Source: Tolypeutes matacus (taxonomy: Eukaryota; Chordata; Mammalia; Cingulata; Chlamyphoridae). From it: DNA of 64,000 nucleotides. The stretch spans positions 3,464,743 to 3,528,742 of the forward strand of contig JAKSZT010054308.1 in the NCBI GenBank assembly GCA_026826555.1, in the 5' to 3' direction. Positions 11,011 to 22,506 of the stretch are shown here, one piece after another (the stretch's first letter is position 1; the number at the start of each line of letters is the position of its first letter). The position numbers and the translations under genes are program-made. A model generated the notes under the pieces. That model had not been told where the DNA came from and made no database searches. It saw only the letters and a program-made list of their open reading frames with translations.

Positions 11011-11837
11011 TAAGGTAATCAGATGCCTAGACATCAGCAAAAAATGACAAGCCATACTAAAGAGCAGGAAGATACAACCCATTCAAGGAAACAAATTAAA
11101 ACTTCAGAGGAGACAGAATTTGGAACAAAAATCAAAGATATCCAAACAAATATCCTAAATCAATTAAAGGAGATGAAGGAAAACATGGCTAAAGAGGGAC
11201 AGATAACAGCAGCTATGAACAGGCAGAAGAAAGACTCAGTGAACTAGAAGGCAAAACAATCGCAATCTTACAGACAGAAGAACAGATAGAGAAAAGAATG
11301 GAAAGAATTGAGCAGGGCCAAAGGAATTTGAGTGACAGCACAAAGCACACAAACCTATGTGACATGGGTGTCCCAGAAGGAGAAGAAATGGGAAAAGGAG
11401 CCGAAAAAATATCTGAGGAACTATATGGCTGAAAACCTCCCAACTCTTATCAGAGACATAAAATATATATGTCCAAGAAGTGCACCATACTCCAAACAGA
11501 ATAAATCCTAATAGACCTACTCTGAGACACATACTAATTAAAATACCAAATACCAAAGATAAAGAGAATTCTGAAAGCAGCAAGAGAAAAGAGATTCATT
11601 ACATACAAGGGATATGCAATAAGACTAAGCCAATTTCACATTAGAAACCATGGAGGCAAGAAGGCAGTGGTATAATACTTTTAAGGTACTGAAAGAGAAA
11701 TTACAGCAAGCCAAAAAAGTATTTATCAGGCAAAACTGTCCTTCAAAAATAAGGAAGAGTTTAAAACATTCAAAGATAAACAGAAACTGATAAGAGTTTG
11801 ACAAAAAGAGAACTGCCCTACAGGAAATACTAAAGGG

Positions 11838-12356
11838 GGACTTCCAGGAAGATGGAGGATTAAAAGAGACATAGGACTCACTTCTCTCCTAGAAAAACAC
11901 AAGACATGAAGAAACACCCTAGCGAAAAATGTTCTAGGCTTTAGGACACAGGAGAAGGATGGACAGCACTCAGAAGAAAGAAGGGCAGAAGAAAAGAATC
12001 TCGACGAGAAAATTCTGTGAGTTAAAGCTGCAGCTGCCGGTGCCTATCCTCCCACCCTCAGAGAAGACAGTTTTGAATTCTCTGTTGGGTCACAAGCAGG
12101 TCTCAATAAATACAAAAGACTGAAATTATACAAAACACCTTCGCAGATCATAATGGAATGAAGTTGGAAATCAATAATAGTTGGGAAAGGGAGAAATCTG
12201 CAAACGTGTAGAGGATAAACAATACACCCCTAAACAATGGGTCAAAGAAGAAATTTTAAGAGAAATCAGTAAGTATCTCAAGACGAATATAAATGAGAAC
12301 ATAATTTAGCTAGAGTAACAAAGAAAAGAAGAGAGAAGATGCAAAGAAATAAAATC
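11838..12356 (+). mobile_element. Older L1, 5' head joined to ORF2 fragment (left part)
   Basis: Starts ACTTCCAGGAAGATGGAGG, the same 5' head as the L1 at 12374. At about 12085 it jumps directly to ORF2 endonuclease/RT-linker sequence (GGGTCACAAGCAGGTCTC), so ORF1 and part of ORF2 are missing. It is interrupted at 12373 by a younger L1. Its continuation is at 18411-20110. Confidence 0.75.
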
Positions 12357-12373
12357 AGAAATGAATGTAGGGG

Positions 12374-13504
12374 GAACTTCCGGGAAGATGGCGGACTAGT
12401 AAGACACGGGAATCTCTTCTCCAGAAAAATAGATAGAGGACAAGCTGAAACAGCCCCGAAGAAGATCTTCTAGGGTTTAGGTCACAAGGTGAAGGCTGCA
12501 CACCACCCAGAAGAGAGAGGGACAGAAGAGGGAAATCGTGACTACAGAACTGTGAGTTGCAAGTAGCAGCTTCTGCTGCTGCCGGCACCCTCCCCCACAC
12601 TCTTCAGAATTCTCGGGCCCCTGGGCCTGCGACCACAGACAAAGGGGGCTTCAGGGATCTGCCACTCCCGGAAAGGGGAGAGAGAGGGACACAGCCTTAG
12701 GCTGATTCAGGTTTGGAACTGAAATTTGGGCTGCAGAGCCCCACAGACCCTTCCACACGGCGGTTTGCCCTGGGAGCCTGGAAAGGACTGGAGAAATCCG
12801 ATCCTCGCAACCTCCCTCTCTTCTAGCCTGGACTAATTGTTGAGGACACCACGGGAGAGGGGAGAGAGAGCCTGGGGCTGACCCTGCTTTGGACTCCCAG
12901 GTTTGGTCTGCCCTGTCCCGAGAGCCCATCCAGGCTGGGTGGGGCTGCGCCATTGTTTGCCTTGGAGCCTGCAAGGGGCTAAAGATATACAAACCTCCCA
13001 ATCTCCTCCTCTACTAACAGGGACTGATTGTTGAGGATTCAGAAGGGAGTGGAAATATTTCCTAGCTGGGAAAAGGGGGGCGCTACGAGAGAAGTCTGGA
13101 GAACGGTCTCAGAAAGTTTGAATCACAGGGCTCCTAGCCCCCAGACAGGAAGCTCTATCACATTGATCTGGTCTGTGTCACAACAAATAAGCTCCGACCA
13201 GGCATTGAATTGAGAGCAGCCAACAAGCGCCATCTCCTGGCAGACCAAGGAAGTGCACATAAGAAAATTAATAAGTAAGAGAGGCTTTTCCTGGCCTCTA
13301 TAGCCTCCCTGCCCAAGGCTCTAGGAAACGACTCTACAACCAATTACTGGGTCCAGTGCCCAGTTTTGAGCAACCAGCAGAACAATCCTAACAATCAAGG
13401 TTGAGCCAAAAATCAAAGAGCGGTGGTAACTCACAGCCTCCTGCCACTAAAACCCCATAAAAGAGAAAGAGATAGAGCATCTAAGTAAAATACAAACTAA
13501 CAAG
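12374..13504 (+). promoter_or_regulatory. L1 5'UTR (internal promoter region), non-monomer type
   Basis: About 1.1 kb between the L1 5' end and ORF1, clearly more GC-rich than the surrounding intron. Two related blocks are present: GACTAATTGTTGAGGACACC near 12832 and GACTGATTGTTGAGGATTC near 13021, a partial internal duplication of about 190 bp. In L1 elements this region carries the sense promoter; no specific factor site is claimed. Confidence 0.7.
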
Positions 13505-14495
13505 ATGCCTAAGAACCAGCAAAAAATTACGGGCCATACTAAGAAAATAGAAGACATGGTCCAAGAAAAGGAATACAGCAAAGTCCCAGAAGAGATGCAG
13601 AATTTGAGAGAACTAATCAGTGAGATGAGCACACATTTCCAAAATCAAATTAATGAGATGAAAGAGAATATAGTTAAAGAGATCAATGACATCAAGAAGT
13701 CATTGTGTGAACGTAAAGAAGAATTTGAAATCCTGAACAGAAAAGTAACGGAGTTCATGGGAATGAAAGACACAATAGGTGAAGTAAAAAAATACGTTTG
13801 AAGCATACAACAGCAGACTCGAAATGATGAAAGAAAGAATAAGTGATACTGAAGACAGAGCAGCTAAAATTGAAGAGAGAAAAGAACAGAGAGAGAAAAG
13901 AATGGAAAAAATTGAGCAGGGGCTCAGAGAGTTGAAAGACAACACTAAACGAAAGAACATAGATGTCATGGGAGTTCCAGAAGGAAAAGAGAAAGGAAAA
14001 CGGGCAGAAAGAGTATTTGAGGAAATAATAGCTGAAAATTTCCCAACTCTCACGAAAGAAATGAACTTACATGTCCAAGAAGCACACCGTACCCCAATAA
14101 GAATAAATCCAAATAGACCTACGCCAAGACACACATTATTCAGAATGTCAAATGTAAAAGATAAAGAGAAAATTCTCAGAGCAGCAAGAGAGAAGCAAAC
14201 GATCACGTACAAAGGACGTCCAGTAAGACTTTGTGCAGATTTCTCTTCAGAAACCATGGAGGCAAGAAGACAGTGGTATGATACAATTAGGAAACTGAAA
14301 GAGAAAAACTGTCAGCCGAGAATTCTTTATCCAGCAAAACTGTCCTTCAAATATGAAGGTGAATATAAAGTATTCACAAACAAACAGAAACTAAGAGAGT
14401 TTGCAAAAAAGAATCCAACTTTGCAGGAAATATTAAAGGAAGCCTTAGAACCTGAAAGTAAAAGACAGGAGAGAGAGGCTTGGAGGAGAGTATAG
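13505..14495 (+). pseudogene. L1 ORF1 (RNA-binding protein), broken by one frameshift
   Basis: ORF1 encodes the L1 RNA-binding chaperone. Part 1 (13505-13801) starts MPKNQQKITGHTKK and is coiled-coil-like. Part 2 continues in the next frame through about 13808-14495, with RRM-like and C-terminal-domain sequence (MGVPEGKEKGKRAE, RPTPRHTLFRMSN, FSSETMEARRQWYDTIRKL). The break lies in a run of seven A at about 13786-13792: a single extra base explains it. The rest is open to the natural end at 14495. It could be a true mutation or a homopolymer sequencing error. Confidence 0.88.
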
Positions 14496-14968
14496 AAGAA
14501 AGAAAAGCAGAAAGGATAACCAAAAGAGTCAAAAGAAAGACAAAAATAAGATGACATATGAAAACCAAAGAATAAAATGGAGAAAATAAATAGTGCATTT
14601 TCAGTAATATCATTGAATGTGAATGGATTAAATTCCCCAATCAAAAGATACAGGCTGACAGAATGGATAAAAAAACATGAGCCATCCATATGCTGCTTAC
14701 AAGAAATCAGCACATTTATTGAGACAAATGAAAATGAGAGACAACATATCAAAACTTACGGGATACAGCAAAGGCAGTCTTGAGAGGGAAATTTATAGCC
14801 CTAAATGCCTATATTAAGAAACAAGAAAGAGCTAAACTCAAAGATTTAACGGAACAACTTGAGAAACTAGAAAAAGAACAGCAAACCAATCCCAAAGCAA
14901 AAAGAAGGAAAGAAATAATAAAGATTAGAGCGGAAATAAATGAAAATGAGAACAAAAAAGCAATAGAG

Positions 14969-15122
14969 GGAGGCGGCTGTGGCTCAATCAGTGGGGCTCC
15001 CGGTTCGGTTCCCGGGGCCTCCTGGTGGGGGCGGGCCCGCCCGGGCGGCGTGGTTGGCTGACCCAGCGAGCACAGGCGGCAAGGGGGGGATAAATGAATA
15101 AATAAATAAAATCTAAAAAAAA
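14969..15122 (+). repeat. tRNA-derived SINE with internal deletion, inserted in L1 ORF2
   Basis: Head GAGGCGGCTGTGGCTCAATC, then CTCCCGGTTCGGTTCCCGG. The usual block between the two boxes (TTTACCATATGGGAGGCCCC) is missing. GC-rich body and taaa tail follow. Target duplication aaaaaagcaatagag at 14954-14968 and 15123-15137. It inserted after the host L1, dating it as younger. Confidence 0.93.
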
Positions 15123-17388
15123 AAAAAAGCAATAGAGAAAATCAACAAAACCAAAAGCTGGTTCTTTGAGATCAATAATATTGACAAACCCCTCGCTAGA
15201 CTAACAAAGGAAAAAAGAGAGAAGATGTAAATTAATACAATCAGAAATGAAAGGGGGGAAATTACAAATGACCTCACAGAAATAAAAAGAATCATAAGAG
15301 GATATTATGAGAAACTATATGCCAACAAACTAGACAACCTGGATGAAATGGACAAATTTCTAAAAACTCATAACCAACCTACACTGACACAACAAGAAAT
15401 ACAAGAACTTAACAAACCAATCACAATTAAGGAGATTGAATCCGTCATCAAAAATCTCCCAGCAAAGAAAAGTCCAGGACCAGATGGCTTCACAGGTGAG
15501 TTCTACCAAGCATTTCTAAAAGGATTAACACCAATCCTGTTTAAACTCTTCCAAAAATCGAAGAGGAGGGAAAATTATCCAACACATTTTATGAAGCCTA
15601 CATCACCCTAATACCAAAGCCAGATAAAGATTCCACAAGAAAAGAAAATTACAGACCAATCTCTCTCATGAACATAGATGCAAAAATTCTCAACAAAATA
15701 CTTGCAAATCGAATGCAACAGCATATCAAAAGACTTATACATCACGACCAAGTGAGATTTATTCCTGGTATGCAAGGCTGGTTCTACATAAGAAAATCAA
15801 TCAATGTAATACACCACATTAACAAATTGAAGGAAAAAAACCACATGATCATCTCAATAGATGCAGAAAAGGCATTCGACAAAATCCAACATCCTTTTTT
15901 GATAAAAATACTTCCAAAGATAGGAATAAAAGGAAAATTCCTCAAAATGATAAAAGGCATATATGAAAAACCCACAGCCAACATCATACTCAATGGGGAA
16001 AGGTTGAAAGCTTTCCCCCTAAGATCAGGAACAAGACAAGGATGCCCACTGTCACCATTGTTATTCAACATTGTACTAGAAGTTCTAGCTAGGGCAATTA
16101 GACAAGACAAAAAAATTAAAGGCGTCCAAATAGGAAAAGAGGAAGTAAAACTCTCACTGTTTGCGGATGACATGATCCTGTATTTAGAAAATCCTGAAGA
16201 ATCCACAACAAAACTACTTGAACTATTAAATGAGTTCAGCAAAGTGGCAGGATACAAGATCAACACGCAAAAATCAGTAATGTTTTTGTACACTAGCACT
16301 GAACAATCTGAGGAAGAAATCAGGAGGAAAATTCCATTTTCAATAGCAACAAAAAGACTCAAATACCTAGGAGTTAATTTAACCAAGGAAGTACAGGACC
16401 TATATGCAGAAAACTACAAAACAATGCTAAAAGAAATTTAAAAAGACCTAAACAAATGGAAAGACATTCCGTGTTCATGGATTGGAAGAATAAATATCGT
16501 GAAGATGTCAATCTTGCCCAAACTGATTTATAGATTCAATGCAATACCAATCAAAATCCCAACAGCTTACTTTACAGAATTAGAGAAGGCAATTACCAAA
16601 TTCATCTGGAAGGGTAAGTGCACTCGAATAGCCAAAAGCATTCTAAAAAAGAAGAGCAACATGGGAGGAATTTCACTGCCTGACCTTGAAACATATTACA
16701 AAGCTACAGTGGTCAAAACAGCATGGTACTGGCATAAAGATAGACATATCGATATAGAATTGAGAATCCAGAAATAAACCCTCACCTATACAGTCAACTG
16801 GTTTTTGACAAACCTACCAAGCCCATGCTGATGGGAAAAAACAGTCTCTTCAACAAATGGTGTTGGGAGAACTGGATATCTATAACCAAAAGAATGAAAG
16901 AGGACCCCTATCTCACCCCGTATACAAGAATCAACTCAAAATGGATCAAAGATCTAAATATAAAAGCCAGGACCAGAAAACTACTAGAAGAAAATGTAGG
17001 GAAACATCTTCAAGACCTTGTAGTAGGTGGTGGTTTCTTGGACCTCACACCCAAAGCACGTGCAACAAAAGAAAAAGTAGATAAATGGGACCTCCTCAAA
17101 ATTAAACACTTTTGCACCTCACAGGACTTTGTCAGAAGGGTGAAAAGGCAGCCAACTCAATGGGAAAAAATATTTGGAAATCACATATCTGATAAGGGTT
17201 TAATATCCAGGATATATAAAGAGATGTTACAACTCAACAATAAAAACACAAACGACCCAATTAAAAAATGGGCAAAAGACTTGAATAGACATTTCTCCAA
17301 AGAAGAAATACAAATGGCAAAAAAACACATGAAGAAATGCTCAACATCACTCATGATTAGGGAAATGCAAATCAAAACTACAATGAGA

Positions 17389-17423
17389 ACCCCATTGTTG
17401 CAAACATCCAATAAAGTTTGTTG

Positions 17424-17461
<38 letters not shown>

Positions 17462-17585
17462 NNNNNNNNNNNNNNNNNNNNNNNNNNNNNNNNNNNNNNN
17501 NNNNNNNNNNNNNNNNNNNNNNNNNNNNNNNNNNNNNNNNNNNNNNNNNNNNNNNNNNNNNAAAAAAAAAAAAAAAAAAAAAAAA
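17389..17585 (+). mobile_element. Tiny 5'-truncated mRNA retrocopy (3' tail) with long polyA, containing assembly gap
   Basis: About 41 bases (ACCCCATTGTTGCAAACATC, CAATAAAGTTTGTTGTTTGT) followed by polyA. They are flanked by the 15-bp target duplication aaaactacaatgaga at 17374-17388 and 17586-17600 and interrupt L1 ORF2. An AATAAA polyadenylation signal sits about 15 bases before the A-run, as in an mRNA 3' end. The source gene is not identified; a ribosomal-protein-like mRNA is only a guess. Confidence 0.75.
17462..17561. other. Assembly gap (100 N) inside a polyA run
   Basis: Exactly 100 N flanked on both sides by A-runs. A gap of 100 usually means unknown size, so the polyA tract may be longer or shorter. 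Confidence 0.99.
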
Positions 17586-18315
17586 AAAACTACAATGAGA
17601 TATCATTTCACACCTATCAGAATGGCCACTATGAAAAAGACAGAGAACTACAAGTGTTGGAGAGGATGTGGAGAGATAGGAACACTTCTGCACTGTTGGT
17701 GGGAATGCAGGATGGTACAACCACTATGGAGGACTCTTTGGCAGTTCCTAAAGAAGTTGAATATAGACTTGCCATGTGACCCTGCAATACCACTACTGGG
17801 TATATACCCAGAAGAACTGATAGCAGTGACACGAACAGACATCTGCACACCGATGTTCATAGCCACATTATTCATCATTGCCAAAAGTTGGAAACAACCC
17901 AGGTGTCCATCAACACAAGAATGGATAAACAAACTGTGGTCTATTCACACGATGGAATATTATGCAGCTGTATGAAGAAATGAAGTCATAAAGCATATGG
18001 CAACATGGATGAATCTGGAGGACATATGTTGAGTGAAGCAAGCCAGACACAAAAGGACAAATACTGTATGAATGCATAACTATGAACCAAATATATTGTG
18101 TAATATATTGTTTGATTCACACACACAAAAAAACAAAAAAACAAACAAAAAACAAAGCAACAAAAAAATTTACATGTATCCATTACATATAATTGAGAAA
18201 TGTATATATTTATTCATCTGTGTTTAAAAAAAAAAAATTTTAAATTGATATTAAAAATCAGTTCTTCAGCTGTGCTTAAAAAAAAAAAAAAAAAAGAAAG
18301 AAATGAATGTAGGGG

Positions 18316-18410
18316 AAGTGGATGTGGCTCAAGCAGCTGGGCATCTGCCTACCACATGGGAGGTCCCAGGTTCGGTTCCCAGTGCCTCCTGTAGAAGATA
18401 AGCAAGACAA
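18316..18410 (+). repeat. tRNA-derived SINE, 3'-truncated
   Basis: GTGGATGTGGCTCAAGCAGC and CAGGTTCGGTTCCCAG blocks, ending at AGATAAGCAAGAC where the older L1 sequence resumes (AAAGACACTATAAGAACAG). It lies immediately after the L1 target duplication. No own duplication is evident. Confidence 0.8.
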
Positions 18411-20110
18411 AGACACTATAAGAACAGAAAATTAAAGACCAATCTTTCTAATGAACACAGATGCAAAAATTCTCAACAAAATACTTGCAAATAGAATCCA
18501 ACAGAATATCAAAAGAATTATAAACCACGACTATATGCGACTTATTCCTGGTACACATGGAAGGTTCAACACAAAAACATCAATTAACATAATACACCAC
18601 ATTAATATATTGAAAAAAAAAAAACACAACACATGATCATCTTGACTGACGCAGAAAAGGCACTTGACAAAATCCAGCATCCTTTCTTGATAAAAACACT
18701 TCAAAAGATAAGAATGGAAGGAGAGTTCCTCAACATGATAAAGATCATATATGAAAAACCCACCACTAACATCGAACTCAATGGGGAATGGTTGAATGCA
18801 TTCCCTCTAAGATCAGGAACAAGACAAGAATGCCTACTGTCATCACTGTTATTCAATAATGTGCTAGAAGTTTTAGCTAGAGCAATTAGGCAAGAAAAAT
18901 AAATAAATAAAAGGGATCCAAATAGGAAAAGAGTAAGTAAAATTCTCACTATTTGCAGATGACATGATCCTATATTTACAAAATTCCGAAATGTCTGTCT
19001 ACGACAAAAAATACAAATACAAATAAAATAAATGTCTATGACAAAGTTACTTGAGCTAATAAATAAGCTCAGCAAATTGGCAGAATACAAGATCAACACA
19101 CAAAAATCAGTAATGTTTCTGTACACTAGTGTTGAACAATCTGAGGAGGAAATCAGGAAAAAAATTCCATTTACAATAGCAACAAAAACCTCAAATACTT
19201 AGGAATCAATTTAACCAAAGATCTACAGGACCTATATTCAGAAAACTACAAAACACTGCTACAAGAAATCAATGAAGACCTAAACAAATGGAGAGAAATT
19301 CTGTGTTCACGGATTGGTAGGCTAAATATTGTGAAGATGTCAATTTTACCTAAGCTGATTTACAGATTCAATGCGGTATCAATTAAAGTTCCAACAGTCT
19401 ACTTTACAGAAATAAAAAAGGCAATTATCAAATTTATTTTTAAGGGAAAGGACATCTGAATAGACAAGAACATCCAAAAAAGAACAATGTGGGAGAACTC
19501 ATACTTCTGGGCCTTGAAACATATTACAAAGATACAGTGGTCAAAACAGCCTGGTATTAGCATAAACATAGGCACATTGATCAGTCGAATAGAATTCAGA
19601 GTCCAGAAACAGACCCTCATCTCTACAACCAAATTGTTTTTGACAAACCTACCAATTCCACATTACTGGGGCAAAACAGTCTCTTCAACAAATGGTGTTC
19701 GGAGAACTGGATATGCATTACCAAAAGAATGAAAGAGGACCCCTTTCTCACTCCCTATATAAGAATCAACTCAAAATGCATCAAAGACCTAAATACAAAA
19801 GCCAGGATAATAAAACTACTAGAAGAAAACGTAGGGAAACATCTTAAAGACCTTGTGGTAGGTGGTGGCTTCTTGGACCTTAAACCCAAAGTACATGCAA
19901 CAAAAGAAAACACAGATAAATGGGACCTCCTCAAAATTAAACATTTTTGTACCTCAAAGCACTTTTTTAAAAGGGTGAAAAGGCAGCCAACTCAATGGGA
20001 GAAAAATATTTGGAAACCTCATATCTGATAAAGGTTTAATATCTAATATATAAAGAAACCTACAACTCACCAATTAAAAGACAGACAACCTCATTAAAAA
20101 ATTCACAAAA
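18411..20110 (+). mobile_element. Older L1 ORF2 fragment (right part of 11838 element)
   Basis: RT sequence starts near the ATGAACACAGATGCAAAAAT motif and includes [12 protein letters not shown] and YEKPTTN; many frame breaks follow, through the C-terminal region ([20 protein letters not shown]) to a deletion near 20050. It breaks off at about 20110, where a different L1 5'UTR begins. It is the continuation of the element split by the 12374-18298 insertion. Confidence 0.85.
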
Positions 20111-21060
20111 GCCTGACAGGGCAAGAGGGATGGTGTTCCCCCAGCCTCTTCCAGACAGCTGCAGCTACTTTCTGCCTGCATGGACTAGACTACTGAATAC
20201 ATCTCTGGCTCTATCCCTGCCCTTTAGGGCAGGAGGAGAGATCTTGCTCTCTCAGCCTCTTTAGGCAACTGTTGCCAATCTCAGCCCACGTGGACTAGAC
20301 AGTTGGACATATTTGTGGCTTCAACCCTGCCCCCAACAGGGAGGAAGAGGGATAGTGTTCCCTCAGTCACTCTGGGCAACTGCAGTGGCTTTTGGCCACC
20401 ATGGACTAGATTATTGGTCATACTTGTGCCTCCATTCCTGCCCCTGGCAGCAAAAAGGAGGGGCAATGCTCCCTCAGCATCTTCAGGAAATTGCAGTCAT
20501 TTTTGGCCTCCACTGACAGGATTGTTATGCACACCTGTGGCTCCAGCCCCATCCCACGCAGGGGAGAAGGAGGCGGCCGGTGCTTCTTCAGTCTATCTGG
20601 GCAACTCCAGTCAGTTTTGACTCACATGGCTTAGTTACTGCCTACACCTGAGGCTCTATCCCCACCCCAGGAAAGGGAGGAAAGGGCATAGAACTTCATC
20701 ACTGTCTCTGGACAAGTACAGGCAGTCTTGGCCTGCATAGCATGGATTACTGCACATGGCTGCAGCTCTGCCCCAACCCCTGGCATGGGAGAAAGCTTCA
20801 TCAATTCCAGGGCAACATGGGCAGCTTCAGCCTCCACAGCTTACAGTACCAACCATATCCTCAACTCACCGCAACCAGCAAGTGAGAAAGGGCAACAAGT
20901 GAAAAAGAGCTGGAAAAAAAATTCAGATTGGCTAAATACGAGCCACTATAGAGATCCAATTAATTTGAATCAAGTATCAAAGAGGGACTGTAGCACATAG
21001 GCAATCAGAAGAAGCCCTAGACTAAAAAGATAAACTGAGCCCAGAATAAATATATCAAGT
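20111..21060 (+). repeat. L1 5'UTR built of tandem monomers of about 110 bp
   Basis: The motif around (C)ATGGACTAGA recurs with spacing close to 110 bp: 20181, 20291, 20402, then diverged forms near 20513, 20624 and 20741. Each unit also has GGGCAACTGCAG-like and CTCCATCCCTGCCCC-like blocks. About seven monomers precede an L1 ORF1 start at 21068. Tandem-monomer promoters are known in rodent L1; here they mark a second L1 promoter type in this genome. Confidence 0.85.
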
Positions 21061-22272
21061 AAACCACATGCCAAGACACCAACAAAAAATTACAATTCAT
21101 ACCAAGAAACAGGAAGATATAGCCCAGTCAAAGGAACAAGCTAAGCCTCCAGATGACATAAAGGAGTTGAGACATCTAATCAGAGATGTTCAAACAAACC
21201 TCCCTAATAAATTCAATGAGATGGCTAAAGAAATTAAGGATATTAAGAAGACCACTGGGTGAGAAAATAAAATTTTGAAAGCATACAGAAAAATAGCCCA
21301 TCTTCTGGGAATGAAAGGCACAATAAATGCAATTTTTAAAATGACACAAGAAAAAAAAAAATACTCTTGAGGCTTATAACAGCAGATTTGAAGGCATAGA
21401 AGAAAGGATTAATGAGTGAGAAGGAAGACAGGGCCTCCAAAAGTGAACACAGAAAAGAATGGAGAAAATTGAACAGGGTCCCAGGGAACTAAATGATGGC
21501 AAGAGACATGCAAGCATATGTGTCATGGGTGTCTCAGAAGGAGAAAAGAAGGAAGAGGAGCAGAAGAAATATTTGAGATGAGAATGGGAGAAAATTTCCA
21601 GGCCCTAGATAACTGTGTCCAAGAAGCACAACATATTCCCATCTGAATTAAATCCGAATAGATCAACTCCAAGACACATACTAATCAGAATGTCAAATGC
21701 CAAAGATAAAGAGAGAATCCTGAGAGCAGTAAGAGAAAAGAGATTCATTACATACAAGGGCTGCCCAAACTTTAAGTGCTTATTTCTCATCAGAAACCAT
21801 GGAGGCCAGAAGACAGAGGTATGATATATTTTAAACAAACTAAAAGAGAAAAAATGCCAGCTAAGAATCTTGTATCTTTCAAAAATGACGGCAAGTTTAG
21901 AATATAGACAGATATACACAAAACTGAGAAAGTTTGTAATCAAGAGACCAGCTTTGCAGGAAATACTAAAGGGAATTCTACAGTCTGAAAGGACAGGAGA
22001 AGCTTGGAAGAGAGTCTAGTACTGAAGAGTGTATCAGAAAAAGTAACTGAAAGTGAGTGGTGAAAATAAAATACAACTGATAAAACCCAAAGCTCAAAAT
22101 GGGTGAAGTAAGTACTGTCTTTACAGTAATAACATTGAATGTTAACCAGTTAAACTCCCCAATCAAAAGGCATTGATTGATGAAAAAGATAAGAAAACAT
22201 AAGCCATCTATATGCTGTCTGCAAGAGACTCATCTTAGGCCAAGGATTCAAATAGATTGAAAGTGAAAGGCT

Positions 22273-22506
22273 TGGGAAGTGGCTGTGGCTCAATTGGTTG
22301 GGCTCCCGTTTTACCATATGGGAGGCCCTGGGTTCAATTCCCGGGACCTCCTGGTGAAGGCAAGGCGGGGTGGCACGGCAAGCTGGCACAGCAAGATGAC
22401 ACAACAAAGGGAGACAAACAGACACAGAAAAATGCAAAGCAATGGACACGGTGAGCACAAGCAGCAAAGGGGGGATAAATAAATAAATAATAAATCTTAA
22501 AAAAAA
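22273..22506 (+). repeat. tRNA-derived SINE, extended form
   Basis: GTGGCTGTGGCTCAATTGG head and GGGTTCAATTCCCGGGAC box B. The body combines AGCTGGCACAGCAAGATGAC with GAGCACAAGCAGCAAAGG, and a taaa tail follows. It looks intermediate between the 200-bp form and the first unit of type B dimers. Target duplication gaaagtgaaaggct at 22259-22272 and 22507-22520. Confidence 0.92.

Larger units (their letters stand above)
9145..11837 (+). mobile_element. Old L1/HAL1-like element: 5'UTR and ORF1 remnant, interrupted by two SINEs
   Basis: From 9145 a 5'-UTR-like region (including CAATTGCACAAGTTCAATCT near 9968) leads to an ORF1 start at 11023 (MPRHQQKMTSHTKEQED). Coiled-coil-type ORF1 sequence with many stops follows, to about 11837. 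SINEs at 10090-10511 and about 10619-11010 separate the 5'UTR from ORF1. The region then abuts another L1 5' head at 11838. All reading frames are broken, so it is inactive. Whether it is a HAL1 (ORF1-only) or a deleted L1 cannot be decided here. Confidence 0.75.
14577..17975 (+). pseudogene. L1 ORF2 (endonuclease/reverse transcriptase) remnant
   Basis: ORF2 normally encodes an AP-like endonuclease, a reverse transcriptase and a Cys-rich tail. Seen here: the endonuclease start (SVISLNVNGLNSPIKRYR) stops after CCLQE near 14707 and jumps to the RT-linker ([18 protein letters not shown]), so most of the endonuclease is deleted. The RT has KSPGPDGFTGEFYQ, the catalytic FADDM motif near 16160-16175, and later blocks to [17 protein letters not shown] near 17645. 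There are several frameshifts and stops (for example a TAA near 15228), plus a SINE and a gap. It is non-functional; high similarity to L1 ORF2 is certain. Confidence 0.9.
12374..18298 (+). mobile_element. Nearly full-length L1 retrotransposon (inactive), nested in an older L1
   Basis: Begins GGAACTTCCGGGAAGATGGC, a typical L1 5' end, and runs through a GC-rich 5'UTR, ORF1 (13505-14495), ORF2 (from 14577) and a 3' end with polyA. The 17-bp direct repeat agaaatgaatgtagggg at 12357-12373 and 18299-18315 is its target duplication. Most of the endonuclease domain is deleted and both ORFs carry frame breaks, so it cannot move by itself. It contains a SINE (14969-15122), a small retroposed mRNA tail and a 100-N gap (17389-17585). 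Two A-runs near the end suggest a 3' transduction (18238-18277). Confidence 0.92.

Noticed and set aside
12355..13343. Several ORFs in the GC-rich stretch 12355-13343
   Set aside because: This is L1 5'UTR; openness is due to GC content, with no known domain.
13700..14257. 185-codon minus-strand ORF
   Set aside because: It is the antisense shadow of L1 ORF1.
15784..16386. 200-codon minus-strand ORF rich in Ser and Phe
   Set aside because: Antisense shadow of L1 ORF2 reverse transcriptase.
17181..17975. ORFs crossing the N gap with Lys or Phe runs
   Set aside because: They read through polyA and unknown bases; only the L1 ORF2 parts on the plus strand are real remnants.
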